A DNA stretch of 59,113 nucleotides from a virus: positions 1 through 59,113 of the IMG/VR virus record IMGVR_UViG_3300017971_000314; one strand, written 5' to 3'. This document shows positions 15,387 to 24,794 of the stretch, one piece after another (position 1 is the stretch's first letter; each line of letters opens with the position of its first letter). The translations under genes and the position numbers were made by a program. The notes beneath the pieces were generated by a model. The model made no database searches. It saw only the letters and a list, made by a program, of their open reading frames with translations, and was not told where the DNA came from.

Positions 15387-16283
15387 GTGAGTAAGCTCAC
15401 CAGAAAGCAGCTGGCCTTTCTGTTTGCGACTGTCTACAAGGACAAGAAGCGAGCAGGAGGAGGCAAATCTGGGGGAACGAAAGCGGAAGCTCCGAAATCT
15501 GCGGAAGAGCTTCACCAGTCGCTGTTGAAGCAGGAAGGAGCGAAGGAGCTTCCGCGAGTCACGGTCAGAGGGTACAAGAAGGTAGGCGGTCCGAAAGACT
15601 ACGCTTCGATGGATGTGCTCTTGGTCGAACGACTTAACTCAGGCGTGTCTCGGACATTTACTGTGGACCTTTCGGACGGAGAAAAAATCCACAAGGTTGT
15701 CTTTAAGCCCGCAGAAGCTCGTGGTCATATACAACGCGAGGTGGTCATCGTAAGTCAGAACGTGGACATGGAGTTGTTCGCGTACGAGCTTGGGACCGAG
15801 CTTGGCCTTCCGATGCCTACGGTCGAGCCGATGAACGTCCAAGGCGACGATGGCATCGTGATGCAGTGGGTGGACGAGCCGCCAATTGCAGCCGTTCCTA
15901 ACAGAGACAAGAGGGAGTTGAAGAATTGGAATGACATCCAGGCCTTCGACTTCATCATTGGCAACTCGGACCGACACGGCTTCAACATCCTTATTGATGA
16001 GAGTAAGATGGTCGGGATTCCAATCGACCACAACGGAGCAGGCTCCGATAGCATATCCAGCTATACGAGGCCTGAGCAGATGAGTCCTGCGTTTCGACGC
16101 AAGCTTGCCGGGTTGGTTCCTTCGGAGGTTGTTGAGTCTTACGTATCCTGTGCTTTGGCCGCCGACAAGAAGATGGGAGAGGAAGAGGCTCGAGAGTTTG
16201 GATACACCATTTCGGACCGATTAGAGCTGCTCCAGCGCAGGTTGACCGAATGGAAGTCGACCAGGAGAAAGAAAGGTCGTTGA
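15387..16283 (+). CDS. Tagged PI3/4-kinase/HipA-like kinase, copy B
   Basis: A 298-residue protein, start GTG 15387, 3 nt after copy A. The tag is LTRKQLAFLFATVY (4-17). The kinase motifs repeat those of copy A: VVFKP with Lys107, MELFAYELGTELGLPMP, DFIIGNSDRHGFN (Asp195, His197, Asn200) and GIPIDHN (Asp214). All catalytic residues are kept, so both copies may be active, possibly on different substrates. It ends KSTRRKKGR. The two copies are clearly homologous but diverged, so the duplication is old. Confidence 0.7.
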   Translation: MSKLTRKQLAFLFATVYKDKKRAGGGKSGGTKAEAPKSAEELHQSLLKQEGAKELPRVTVRGYKKVGGPKDYASMDVLLVERLNSGVSRTFTVDLSDGEKIHKVVFKPAEARGHIQREVVIVSQNVDMELFAYELGTELGLPMPTVEPMNVQGDDGIVMQWVDEPPIAAVPNRDKRELKNWNDIQAFDFIIGNSDRHGFNILIDESKMVGIPIDHNGAGSDSISSYTRPEQMSPAFRRKLAGLVPSEVVESYVSCALAADKKMGEEEAREFGYTISDRLELLQRRLTEWKSTRRKKGR

Positions 16284-16299
16284 AGAGGAGGTTGATGGA

Positions 16300-16644
16300 A
16301 TGGGAGTTTCTGTCCGAGACGAAAACGGTGTAGCGCTCGCTAACGGGCTGATGGAAGATAACTGGACCGTGACCGGCTCGGCCACGTCTACCATTGCCAT
16401 CAGCCAAGCAGCGGTTGCTACGAGGGAGCACCACATCACGCAGATTTCAGGCTACACGAGCGTAGCCGGTAAGGTGGCTCTGCTGAAGGACGGAGCGACG
16501 TTGAAGTGGCAGATGATCCTGCCGGTAGGGATCTTCGACGTCGTTTTCAGTCCTCCGATGGCCATGACGCAGAACACAACGCCATCGCTGACCGTGACAA
16601 GCAGCGGAGCCGCCATCGCCAACATGAGCGGCTACGTGCTGTAA
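16300..16644 (+). CDS. Small beta-rich virion protein, decoration candidate
   Basis: A 114-residue protein, start ATG 16300 after AGAGGAGG. It is strand-rich with Ser/Thr/Gly (WTVTGSATSTIAISQAAV; ISGYTSVAGKVALLKDGATL), no helices or charged clusters. It fits a small capsid-binding or decoration protein. The call rests on composition and position only. Confidence 0.5.
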   Translation: MGVSVRDENGVALANGLMEDNWTVTGSATSTIAISQAAVATREHHITQISGYTSVAGKVALLKDGATLKWQMILPVGIFDVVFSPPMAMTQNTTPSLTVTSSGAAIANMSGYVL

Positions 16645-16660
16645 GGAGACGGGAAGCGTT

Positions 16661-17086
16661 GTGACTCCTATTCGCGTGACAGCAGAAATCAACGGCGTGA
16701 AGGCCGTGGCTGAAGTGAGGGCCATTGATAGGAGCTTGCTACCGTTGTGTTGGCAGCACGAGTGCTCCAGGAAGCACGGAGCATTCCACGTGATAGGAGG
16801 GTTGGAGAACGAAGGAGAACCAGCATTCATACTCGGTCCGAACCAGACGGTCACCAAGGAGCAGGTTGTTTCGTTGATTGTCGAGGTGGTCCGCAAGGCT
16901 CTTGAGGTGACGGAGGGGACGCCGGTAGCGTGCTGTGCGAAGCTGAGCCACGCTCTCCTGTATGAGCGATTGTTGGACGCGACCATTGTGGCTCGCGGCG
17001 TCCGGTACAGGAGAGATGATGATTGCATACTGGTGATAAGGGGAATTGGAAGTGGCGAAAAAAGGCGTTCCGAAGCGAGACGGTAG
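16661..17086 (+). CDS. Hypothetical protein with several cysteines
   Basis: A 141-residue protein, start GTG 16661 after AAGGAGACGGG. Strands at the start (RVTAEINGVKAVAEVRAID), CWQHEC, then a helical region (KEQVVSLIVEVVRKALEV) with CC, and a basic end (GSGEKRRSEARR). No metal-binding spacing is convincing. Function unknown. Confidence 0.55.
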   Translation: MTPIRVTAEINGVKAVAEVRAIDRSLLPLCWQHECSRKHGAFHVIGGLENEGEPAFILGPNQTVTKEQVVSLIVEVVRKALEVTEGTPVACCAKLSHALLYERLLDATIVARGVRYRRDDDCILVIRGIGSGEKRRSEARR

Positions 17087-17168
17087 TGGTCGAGGAGTGA
17101 GAGCCAACAGAGGACGTGGAGGCTGCTCCAAGACCAGGAAGACGGGACGAGGAAGAAGGAGGAAGTAG
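17052..17168 (+). CDS. Tiny basic MAKKGVPK protein
   Basis: A 38-residue protein, start GTG 17052, overlapping the previous gene by 35 nt. It begins MAKKGVPKRDGSGRGVRANR, continues RGRGGC and ends in Lys/Arg. From memory, this glycine-rich, basic pattern is common as a tiny conserved ORF in tailed phages. It may bind DNA or RNA; the role is unknown. Confidence 0.6.
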   Translation: MAKKGVPKRDGSGRGVRANRGRGGCSKTRKTGRGRRRK

Positions 17169-17171
17169 AGC

Positions 17172-17711
17172 ATGAGTGGCGACAAGGTGGTTCGTCCGGC
17201 TCACACGCAGCTCGGTCTGCACACTCGGTGGCATGTCGAGCACTGGTCAAGAGCGGGAGAGCTGCTGCATCAGGAAGATGTTCACAACATCTTGCATGAT
17301 GAAGGTGAGGCGTTGTTCTGCCAGATTCTCTCTGGCAATACGACCTTGCCGAGTACATTGTATCTGGGGCTGGATGACAGAGCCTCATTGACTGAGGCCG
17401 ACACTATCACCAGCGTTACGACGGAGCCGACAGGGAACAACTATCTGCGGCTCCATGTCAAGGCGGCAGATGATTGGACCGTGCAGCAGGACGGCGGCAC
17501 CTCCGATTACGAAATGGTCACCAAGGTGTGCACGTTCAATGCCTCCGGTGGTGACTGGCCTGGAGTTGACAACCTGTTCCTGACGACCGTGCAGTCGGAT
17601 GACGGGACAGGATGGTTGATTGCCTCGGCTGCTCTGAGTACGACCAGGACGGTGACGGACGGTGACTACCTGAACGTCACCATGACCATCAGGTTGAGGG
17701 AATCCGCATAA
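17172..17711 (+). CDS. Putative fibre or decoration protein
   Basis: A 179-residue protein, start ATG 17172. His/Trp-rich start (LGLHTRWHVEHWSRAGELLH), then HNILHDEGEALFCQILSG, and a beta-rich body with Asp/Thr/Gly (STLYLGLDDRASLTEADTIT). This layout recalls minor virion fibre components found with head genes in environmental phages. It lies upstream of the large repeat fibre, so it may belong to the same appendage. Confidence 0.5.
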   Translation: MSGDKVVRPAHTQLGLHTRWHVEHWSRAGELLHQEDVHNILHDEGEALFCQILSGNTTLPSTLYLGLDDRASLTEADTITSVTTEPTGNNYLRLHVKAADDWTVQQDGGTSDYEMVTKVCTFNASGGDWPGVDNLFLTTVQSDDGTGWLIASAALSTTRTVTDGDYLNVTMTIRLRESA

Positions 17712-17726
17712 TAGCGGAGGTGAGTC

Positions 17727-18029
17727 ATGGCCGTGGAAACGCATCTGTATCTTGTGCCTCTCGTTGAGATGGAGACAAGGTACTACGCGCACGTAGATGA
17801 CCCCGAACCTGAGCCTGACGAGGTGGAGCAGAGTGACCAGTACAAACATCTGCTCTACGAACCAGATGGACAGTTCGACGGCGGGCCAGAAGGTGCCTGG
17901 ACCTGGACCTCCTGGCCTGCCGACGACGACGCGAGGGTTGGAGCATCGTGGCGCTTTGTAAGGTTGACGTGCGATGGTAACGTACACACGGACATTATGT
18001 CGGACAAGGATATCATCTGCGTACTCTGA
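17727..18029 (+). CDS. Hypothetical acidic protein
   Basis: A 100-residue protein, start ATG 17727 after GGAGG. It is acidic and aromatic-rich (HVDDPEPEPDEVEQSDQYKH; GAWTWTSWPADDD). No membrane segment or motif. It lies between fibre-like genes. Function unknown. Confidence 0.55.
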   Translation: MAVETHLYLVPLVEMETRYYAHVDDPEPEPDEVEQSDQYKHLLYEPDGQFDGGPEGAWTWTSWPADDDARVGASWRFVRLTCDGNVHTDIMSDKDIICVL

Positions 18030-18279
18030 GGAGAAAGCCGCCCAGACTGCTCTTTCCATCAAGCAGTCCATCGCCAACTTTACCTTTGAGATGCAGAAGA
18101 CCAACTCGTCCTCCATCACTGCCACCCTCACCAAGGTCTCCACGCTTGGTCTGCGCTTGGACGCAGACCTGGATAAGACCGCGAGCTTGGACCAGTTTGT
18201 GCGACTCCAGGTCAAGCATGACGTTGACAGGGTGAAGGCAGAGCAGTTGGCAGCGAAGGAAGCGGAGTTAGGTCCGTAA
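17974..18279 (+). CDS. Hypothetical helical protein
   Basis: Up to 101 residues from ATG 17974, overlapping the previous gene by 56 nt; ATG 18088 is a later alternative but has no better site. The distal part is helical (SEEKAAQTALSIKQSIANF) and ends VKAEQLAAKEAELGP. It could be a coiled-coil linker of the fibre complex. The start is uncertain. Confidence 0.45.
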   Translation: MVTYTRTLCRTRISSAYSEEKAAQTALSIKQSIANFTFEMQKTNSSSITATLTKVSTLGLRLDADLDKTASLDQFVRLQVKHDVDRVKAEQLAAKEAELGP

Positions 18280-18299
18280 GAGCCGGATAGGGTTGAGCG

Positions 18300-19679
18300 A
18301 TGGCGGTTGATAGGTCCAACATCACCGTTGACACCGACGCGCTGACTGTGGCCCTCGGCCTCGGCACCAGCTATGACTCTCTCTCCGACATGGACAAGGC
18401 GCGGGCCTTAGTCGGCCTGCTGGAGAAGCTACGGCTTGAACACAACGTCCGGGGCCAGATGGTCATCGACAAGAAGCTCTTGCTGGCCGAGTTTCGCGCG
18501 GAGCAACTGACCCGCTGGAATCCGCAGCTTGAGGTTGTCGGGCAGATGCTTGCCGCCGTGCGGAGGAGACTCCCGATAATAAAGCCCGATGCCGAGATTG
18601 AAGAAACATGGTATCGGATTCACAAGCCCGAGGTCTTGGCGTCTCTGGATGCGCAGGCGCTATCAGCGCTCGACAGTAACGATGTCATCGCGGGTACTTC
18701 CGACCTGACGAGCGCTCCTGACCCCTATCAAGATTTCGAGAACGACTACACCAAGGTGGACGGGGGAGACGACCTCTCCGCCTCTACCGACACGATTACC
18801 ATCACAAGCATGGGGCAAACCGTTGATGACTACTTCCACCGAGACTTCGGCGTCGGGCACTTCACCGACTTTACGGGGGCGGCTGCACATGACCTCCGCA
18901 CCCAGATAGACAACTACGATTACCTCAGTTCTGGTTCGCTGTACGCTGTGTCCAATGTTGTCGAGGACGTTTATTATTGGGACACGAACAACAGCCAGTG
19001 TATCCATCTCAACTGGCAGTCTGCGGCAGAGAGCAATGCGTACATGCGTATCCGAGAAGAAGAGGGAGCCGACAGCGATTCGTATACTGTTGGCGCGGGT
19101 GGTTTCGGCACAACCTATGACCACAAAATCGACAAGAACGGCACGACTATTACATGGAAACTCTATAGCGAGACAGACCCGCGCTTCACGAATCTACTGA
19201 ATACTGCCAGCATTACGTTGGGCACCGACCGCAGCTATAGATACCATCTCGCCCCGATTAGCTACAACTCGGGCACATCGGGGCGCTCAATCTCTGGCGT
19301 CACCAAGTACCACGACCTGCACGACTCATTGGCAGGCTCCGTGGCTTGGGGTCACGATACGAGCGTGCTGGAGGAGAATACTGCCGACCTTTCGACTTGG
19401 AGTGGAACGGCTTCCATCGTCGGCTCTGGAGATGGAGAGTCAATCGCTCTGAGCAGCGGAGAATATGCAACGTCTCCTGTGGTGGACCTCGGGGCAGGAA
19501 CGGCGCGAGTGAGGCTCAACAAGTACGGACACGGCATTGCTCCGAGCAGTGTGCAGTACAAGACAGGAACCACGGAAGCAAACTGCGAAGCGGACACGTG
19601 GCATAACGTGACGATGTGGGATGCTTTCAGCGGCACGTTCTCATGTGACGGATACGCTCAGGTGAAGGTAGCCTTCTAA
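18300..19679 (+). CDS. Virion protein with lectin-like beta domain
   Basis: A 459-residue protein, start ATG 18300. The N-terminal 130 residues are helical (DMDKARALVGLLEKLRLEH) and may attach to the particle. The rest is beta-rich with repeated Asp/Tyr/Ser strands (DDYFHRDFGVGHFTDFTG; ITWKLYSETDPRF), resembling concanavalin-like or carbohydrate-binding modules. It ends one base into the large repeat fibre gene (TAATGG), so the two are probably made and assembled together. Host glycan binding is an inference. Confidence 0.5.
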   Translation: MAVDRSNITVDTDALTVALGLGTSYDSLSDMDKARALVGLLEKLRLEHNVRGQMVIDKKLLLAEFRAEQLTRWNPQLEVVGQMLAAVRRRLPIIKPDAEIEETWYRIHKPEVLASLDAQALSALDSNDVIAGTSDLTSAPDPYQDFENDYTKVDGGDDLSASTDTITITSMGQTVDDYFHRDFGVGHFTDFTGAAAHDLRTQIDNYDYLSSGSLYAVSNVVEDVYYWDTNNSQCIHLNWQSAAESNAYMRIREEEGADSDSYTVGAGGFGTTYDHKIDKNGTTITWKLYSETDPRFTNLLNTASITLGTDRSYRYHLAPISYNSGTSGRSISGVTKYHDLHDSLAGSVAWGHDTSVLEENTADLSTWSGTASIVGSGDGESIALSSGEYATSPVVDLGAGTARVRLNKYGHGIAPSSVQYKTGTTEANCEADTWHNVTMWDAFSGTFSCDGYAQVKVAF

Positions 19680-22600
19680 TGGCGAGCGAAGGACCACAAA
19701 GTCCGACCGCTTCAGCGGTAATCGCGGGGACGTGGACGAATCCGTCGTATGTCTACTCCTCCGGTGATAACTACGCCGAAGCGGACAACAATACGGACAT
19801 CATGGCTGCCACAGGCTATGACTTCTCCGGCATCCCGGACGGCTCCGTCATCACTGGCATCGTGGTTAGCATCGAAGGATACGGCGAAGGAAACAATGCT
19901 GCTCGCCGTGACCTTGCCGTAGGACTTACCAAGGACGGTTCCACTCAGGCGGGTGACGAGTCCGCTACAGCCGACCTTGACACTTCTGACACTCCTCTCA
20001 TTGACTTCGGCGCTGCCGACTCCCTCTGGAACACCACCTGGAACCTCAGTGACATCAAGGGCAATAGCAGCTTCGGTTGCCGTCTGCGGCCTGGAACACA
20101 GAGCGGCGCGAGCTACACGCGCTTTGTGGACCATGCGACCATCACCGTGTACTATGAGGCAGGGGCGCAGACGTATGAGGATGATGTCGTTGAGGAGGTC
20201 GGCTCGGAAGAGGTCGTCTCCGATACGCAGGCATCGTTCGAGAACAGGACCGAAGAGGTAGGGTCTTACGAGGCTACGTCCGACACGCAGTTCATGTCGA
20301 ACAGCGTCACGGAGGAGGTTGGCGCTGCTATCATCGTCTCCGATTCGCTGACTTCTGTGTGGAGTGAGGATGTCACGGAAGAGGTCGGCGTCTACATCGG
20401 AGAGACCGATGATACGGGTGCCGGTGAGACATACGAGGATGACGTTGTAGTAGAGGTCGGTGTCCAGGCTGTGGCAGCAGCGTGGAAGGCTTTCTCAGAC
20501 GATGTTGTAGTGGAAGTCGGTGTCGAGGAGCCGGGATTCGGCTGGCCGAAGCACTGGAACGAAGTCATCGACTCCTTTGACCGCGAGGACAGCAGTACTG
20601 TAGGAACGGCCAGTGATGGATTGCACACCTGGGACGAGGTGTGTGACGCCAATAGGATAAACATTTACAGCAACACTTTGGAAGCCGTGCAGACAGCAAG
20701 CTACTGGGCAACAGGTACGGTTAGGATTCACGAGCACCAGTCGGCAGGACACGGGCTTGATGTAGACTACCGGCACGGAGGCATTCTCGGCACTCCTGCC
20801 TACGACCCCTCCGATACGAGCCGCTTCGACTTCATGTCCAGGTGGGACGGAAATCGCACACAGAACAGCCTTCCTGATGTTGGCTACACTGCTCGTTTTG
20901 CGTATCAGAAGGGCGCCGGATTCGCTCTAATCAATGTGTATATTTACCGTGGCACTACGGAGTTGGATTCTGTTTCATCTCCTGGTGTCACAGTCACCAC
21001 TGGCTCCGACAAGCTGGAGTTCAGGGTAAGAGGCACAAGCCTCACCGCGCTCTACAACGGAGAGGTTCTCCTTGACACCACGGATGCTACACACACGGAA
21101 GGCCAGACAGGAGTAGCTCTCGACAAGGGTTGGAACACGCGCCGAATGACGCTTGCTTCCTACTTCTTGGATGGGGTGCTGGAGCCGCAAGTCTCGGAGG
21201 TCGGTGTCGAAGTTTCCTGCACTGACCAGATGACTCCGGAGCGTCTCTACGTAGAAGTTGGTGTCCAGGCTCTCGCTTCAGACCCTGAGCCTACAGCGCT
21301 CATCTCCGTTGGGGTTGACACTCCTGCCTACGGCTGGCCTCCGCACTGGAATCAGGCCAGTGACGACTTCAACCGTAGTGGAGAACCGGGAACGATGAGC
21401 GATGGTCTCCACTCGTGGGATGAGGTCTACCACGGGAGCTATGTGTCTGTTGACGGCTCTCGGATTATCTTTGGCTACTCTGCAAGCATTACGGTATACG
21501 GCACAGTCCGCATTCACGAACACGTAGCAAATGGACACGGACTGGACAGAAGCTACAGGCAGGGGTGTGTCTGCTACCACAGCGGAACTGCTTACAAGAC
21601 CAATCGGAACAGAATCATCGCTCGTGACCAGGGCGATGGAAATACTGACACGCCGGTAGGATACCATGTCGAGGTTCGGCAGGACCGCAGTACTGGCGAT
21701 CCATACCTCACCGACATCGCCATAAAGCGGGGTGGAACCACACTCTCCAATGACGGCTCTAATAGGGATTGCAATAAGAACTGTGAGTTCCGGGTGTGGG
21801 GCACTAAGCTCCAAGCATTCTGGGACGGTGAGTTGATGACGCAGACCACTGATGCCACCTACTCTGAGGGATGCACCGGCATTGGAGGTAAGAATGGGAC
21901 GTTCTCCGGTAGTAGCAAGGCCGACAACTACTACCTGGACGAGCTTCTCGAACCGATAGAGATGGAAGTCGGCGTCGAGGTCTCCGTCGCAGAGCATGGA
22001 CCATACTCCGAGAACGTAGCCGTAGAGGTTGGAGTCGAAGTCGCCGCGAGTGACCCCGAACCTACGCTCCTCGTAGAGGTCGGTGTCTACACGGCCTGCT
22101 CCGATAGCTTCACCGAAGCCGGTGGAGCGATGGAAGAGGACCGTGTAGAGGAGGTGGGGGTTTACGTCACGGAGAGCGAGACGATATTCGTTGATGATGT
22201 CGTCCTCGACCTCGCGCTGGAGCCGGTCGTAGAGGAGGCGGGGGTAGAGATACTTGCGGCCTCAACGCTCTACGCTTCCGATGCGGTCACGGAAGAGGTT
22301 GGTGTTGCGGAGCTTGCTGAGGCGTGGAGAGCGCTCGCTGAGGATGTCACAGAGGAAGTTGGAGTTCACACGCACGGGTTCGGCTGGCCTCCTCATGCAA
22401 ACGTCTGCACGGACGACTTCGACCGTGGAGATAGCGGTGCGGTAGGAAGCATGAGCGACGGCCTGCACACGTGGGAAGAAGACCCCGACGGAACCGGAGC
22501 CACGGACTTCGAGATTGACGACAACCGCCTGAAAATCATTGCCGGGTCTACAACCGAAAATGGTGTGATAAAGGTAAGAGAGCACGTTGTAGATGGTCAC

Positions 22601-24418
22601 GGACTGGACACGGATTACTCGCAGAGAATCTGGGCTTCGCACCAAGGCCCGACAGGCATCCGTCGCCAGTACGTCCGCATTCACAATCGTCATCAGGTGA
22701 CGGCGAGTGGGTATTACGCATACTACTACCTGTATCGGGGCACGTCCGGTTCAGCATACATGACTGAGTGTAAAATCTACAGGGGTGGCACCACGCTCGC
22801 CAGTGATGGCACCGACCGGAGTAACAGCAAGTATGCGGAGTTCAAGACGATAGGCTCCGGACTGCAACTGTACTGGGATGACGAGTTGGTGCTGGCTACG
22901 GAGGATGCGACCTACTCCGAAGGTGAGAGCCGTATTCAGGGTACCGTCAATGGGTGGGCAGGCTCGCTGCACCTGGACAACTACTCGCTGTCGTTCAAGT
23001 GGATTCACGAGGAGGTTGCCGAAGAGGTCGGCGTCCAGGCCATAGCGACCGTCTACACTCCTGCCGATGAGGTGGTGGAGGAGGTAGGGGTCTACGTAGA
23101 GTGCTCCGACCAGTTCACTGCTGGAGCCGGTGCATTTGAGGAGGATGTAGTCGAGGAAGTCGGTGTCGATATCATCGTCTCCGATTCTCTGGTGGCGACC
23201 GGCGCTGAGGATGTGGTCGAGGAGGTGGGGGTAGCGGTCATAGTCTCCGATACTGTTGTGGCGCCGGAGGCCGTGACTGAGGAAGTTGGTGTCGCGGTCC
23301 TCACGAGCGACACGGTAGCAGGGGTGGATGAGGCGACAGAGGAGGTCGGTGTCGCGGTCCTCGTGACATCGGTTCAGGCAGGAACAGCAGCAGCGACGGA
23401 AGAGGTCGGTGTCTACGTATTCACGGTGGACACGCTGGTAGGGACTAACTCGGAAGACCTCTTCGAGTACGTCGGCGTCCAGGTCATCGCAGCGAGCACG
23501 GCATGGATGACGCAGGACGTAGCGGAAGAGGTCGGTGTTGCTGTAGTAGGGGCCGCGAGCTTCGTTCTCACGGAGGACCGGACTGAAGAGGTCGGCGTTG
23601 CTGTACTGGTTGCGGACACGGCATACCGGTCCGAAGCGGTCACAGAGGAAGTCGGAGTCTACGTTGCAGCAAGCGACCAGCAGGCCGGGACAGCAGCAGG
23701 AACAGAGGAAGTTGGCGTCTACGTTGCTGCCTCCGATGCGTACACCGAAGTCGCGGTGGAGAACCGGACAGAGGAAGTTGGCGTTGCCGTCAGTACGACG
23801 GACACGCAGGCATCGACCGACAGCGCGACGGAAGAGGTGGGCGTTGAGGTAACGCTGACCAGCAGCTACGCGACGACGGATGCTGGTGTCGAGGAAGTCG
23901 GAGTATACGTAGCGGCGTGGGACTTCAGCGGTGTGCTGGAAGCTCGCGTCGAGGAAGTCGGAGTACAGGTACTCACCTCCGACACTCAGTATATGTCCTC
24001 CAGTGCGACAGAAGAGGCTGGAGCGTACGTTGCCACGTCTGACCAGCAGGCGATGGCGGGGAGCATCGTAGAGGAGGTCGGAGTCCAGGTCGTTGTCTGG
24101 TCGCTCCAGTATGGTACGGACGGAGCTGTTGAGGAAGTCGGCATTGATGTCCGTAGCTGGAGCAGGATGGGGGCAGAGTACCTGGAGAACCGTGTTGTTG
24201 CGGTTGGAGTGCTTGCAGTAGCGATTGATACCTCCTTCGTAGCTGAGAGCGGAGTGGAGGAGGTGGGGGTGTATGTGAGTGCGGCGTACACAAGTTATCG
24301 GCCACAGGTCGATATGGTCGATACGCTGATACTCACCGTGGACGAGAGAGACGGGGTCAGTGGAATGCCGCTGGCAGCGGACGTGGACCTGATTCTGCAC
24401 ATAGACGAGGTGGATTAA
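19679..24418 (+). CDS. Giant repeat fibre with three lectin-like domains
   Basis: A 1579-residue protein. The N-terminal 160 residues are a beta domain. Most of the rest is a tandem repeat of about 19-24 residues with core (T/V)EEVGVxVxxSD; by eye about 37 copies. Three related globular domains interrupt it, at about residues 283-500, 550-760 and 900-1110. Each begins FGWPxHxN...DDFxR or DSFDR, contains SDGLHTW or SDGLHSW and then RIHEH...GHGLD or its variant, and looks like a concanavalin/LamG-type fold. The likely role is a long adhesin fibre, stalk made of repeats and receptor-binding domains inserted. It lies among head genes, so it could decorate the capsid rather than the tail. Confidence 0.7.
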   Translation: MASEGPQSPTASAVIAGTWTNPSYVYSSGDNYAEADNNTDIMAATGYDFSGIPDGSVITGIVVSIEGYGEGNNAARRDLAVGLTKDGSTQAGDESATADLDTSDTPLIDFGAADSLWNTTWNLSDIKGNSSFGCRLRPGTQSGASYTRFVDHATITVYYEAGAQTYEDDVVEEVGSEEVVSDTQASFENRTEEVGSYEATSDTQFMSNSVTEEVGAAIIVSDSLTSVWSEDVTEEVGVYIGETDDTGAGETYEDDVVVEVGVQAVAAAWKAFSDDVVVEVGVEEPGFGWPKHWNEVIDSFDREDSSTVGTASDGLHTWDEVCDANRINIYSNTLEAVQTASYWATGTVRIHEHQSAGHGLDVDYRHGGILGTPAYDPSDTSRFDFMSRWDGNRTQNSLPDVGYTARFAYQKGAGFALINVYIYRGTTELDSVSSPGVTVTTGSDKLEFRVRGTSLTALYNGEVLLDTTDATHTEGQTGVALDKGWNTRRMTLASYFLDGVLEPQVSEVGVEVSCTDQMTPERLYVEVGVQALASDPEPTALISVGVDTPAYGWPPHWNQASDDFNRSGEPGTMSDGLHSWDEVYHGSYVSVDGSRIIFGYSASITVYGTVRIHEHVANGHGLDRSYRQGCVCYHSGTAYKTNRNRIIARDQGDGNTDTPVGYHVEVRQDRSTGDPYLTDIAIKRGGTTLSNDGSNRDCNKNCEFRVWGTKLQAFWDGELMTQTTDATYSEGCTGIGGKNGTFSGSSKADNYYLDELLEPIEMEVGVEVSVAEHGPYSENVAVEVGVEVAASDPEPTLLVEVGVYTACSDSFTEAGGAMEEDRVEEVGVYVTESETIFVDDVVLDLALEPVVEEAGVEILAASTLYASDAVTEEVGVAELAEAWRALAEDVTEEVGVHTHGFGWPPHANVCTDDFDRGDSGAVGSMSDGLHTWEEDPDGTGATDFEIDDNRLKIIAGSTTENGVIKVREHVVDGHGLDTDYSQRIWASHQGPTGIRRQYVRIHNRHQVTASGYYAYYYLYRGTSGSAYMTECKIYRGGTTLASDGTDRSNSKYAEFKTIGSGLQLYWDDELVLATEDATYSEGESRIQGTVNGWAGSLHLDNYSLSFKWIHEEVAEEVGVQAIATVYTPADEVVEEVGVYVECSDQFTAGAGAFEEDVVEEVGVDIIVSDSLVATGAEDVVEEVGVAVIVSDTVVAPEAVTEEVGVAVLTSDTVAGVDEATEEVGVAVLVTSVQAGTAAATEEVGVYVFTVDTLVGTNSEDLFEYVGVQVIAASTAWMTQDVAEEVGVAVVGAASFVLTEDRTEEVGVAVLVADTAYRSEAVTEEVGVYVAASDQQAGTAAGTEEVGVYVAASDAYTEVAVENRTEEVGVAVSTTDTQASTDSATEEVGVEVTLTSSYATTDAGVEEVGVYVAAWDFSGVLEARVEEVGVQVLTSDTQYMSSSATEEAGAYVATSDQQAMAGSIVEEVGVQVVVWSLQYGTDGAVEEVGIDVRSWSRMGAEYLENRVVAVGVLAVAIDTSFVAESGVEEVGVYVSAAYTSYRPQVDMVDTLILTVDERDGVSGMPLAADVDLILHIDEVD
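20170..24295 (+). repeat. Coding tandem repeat (EEVGV unit)
   Basis: DNA region encoding the EEVGV repeats of the fibre gene. Units are about 57-72 nt and diverged in sequence, with gaag/gagg-aggt-cgg(t/a)gt at the core of each. The last 21 units (about 23011-24290) run without interruption. Such arrays easily gain or lose units by recombination, so fibre length may vary among relatives. Confidence 0.75.
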
Positions 24419-24419
24419 G

Positions 24420-24785
24420 GTGACTGACGTTCTGGTTGTCAAAGGTACGGACAAGACCATCAGGGCATTGGTGACGGACACGAGCAGTGTTGCCATCAAC
24501 CTTACTGAGGCTCTGGTTAGGTTCATGGTGAAGAAGTCGGTCCACGATTCTGATGATGATGCCCTCATTACCAAAATCTCCTCCGTCGCTGTTCAGTGTG
24601 TTATCACCAGTCCTCTCGGAGGTTTGGTGGAGGCGTACCTTGTGCCGTCGGACACGGAGAGCATGGACGCAGGGATTTATTCGTTCGACTTTCGTGTCCA
24701 GCTAAGTAACACCAAGATTTACATCGTACCGACACCTGCCGGTACGATTGAGGTGAGGGACAGGATAACGAGAGCGTTCTCGTAA
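24420..24785 (+). CDS. BppU-like N-terminal domain protein
   Basis: A 121-residue protein, start GTG 24420, one base after the fibre stop. The pattern KGTDKTIRALVTDTSSVAIN, then LVRFMVKKS, GGLVEAYLVPSDTESMDAGI and FDFRVQ resembles the N-terminal domain of BppU/DUF2479 baseplate or adhesin proteins. It may be the adaptor that attaches the fibre to the particle. Moderate confidence. Confidence 0.5.
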   Translation: MTDVLVVKGTDKTIRALVTDTSSVAINLTEALVRFMVKKSVHDSDDDALITKISSVAVQCVITSPLGGLVEAYLVPSDTESMDAGIYSFDFRVQLSNTKIYIVPTPAGTIEVRDRITRAFS

Positions 24786-24794
24786 GGAGGCAGT

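Noticed and set aside
20170-24295. Diversity-generating retroelement target in the fibre gene
   Set aside because: No reverse transcriptase and no template repeat are present; the repeats are diverged along their whole length.
22751-24574. 607-codon open frame on the minus strand
   Set aside because: It is the mirror of the EEVGV repeat fibre; biased codons keep the antisense frame open. It has no ribosome binding site and no family signal.
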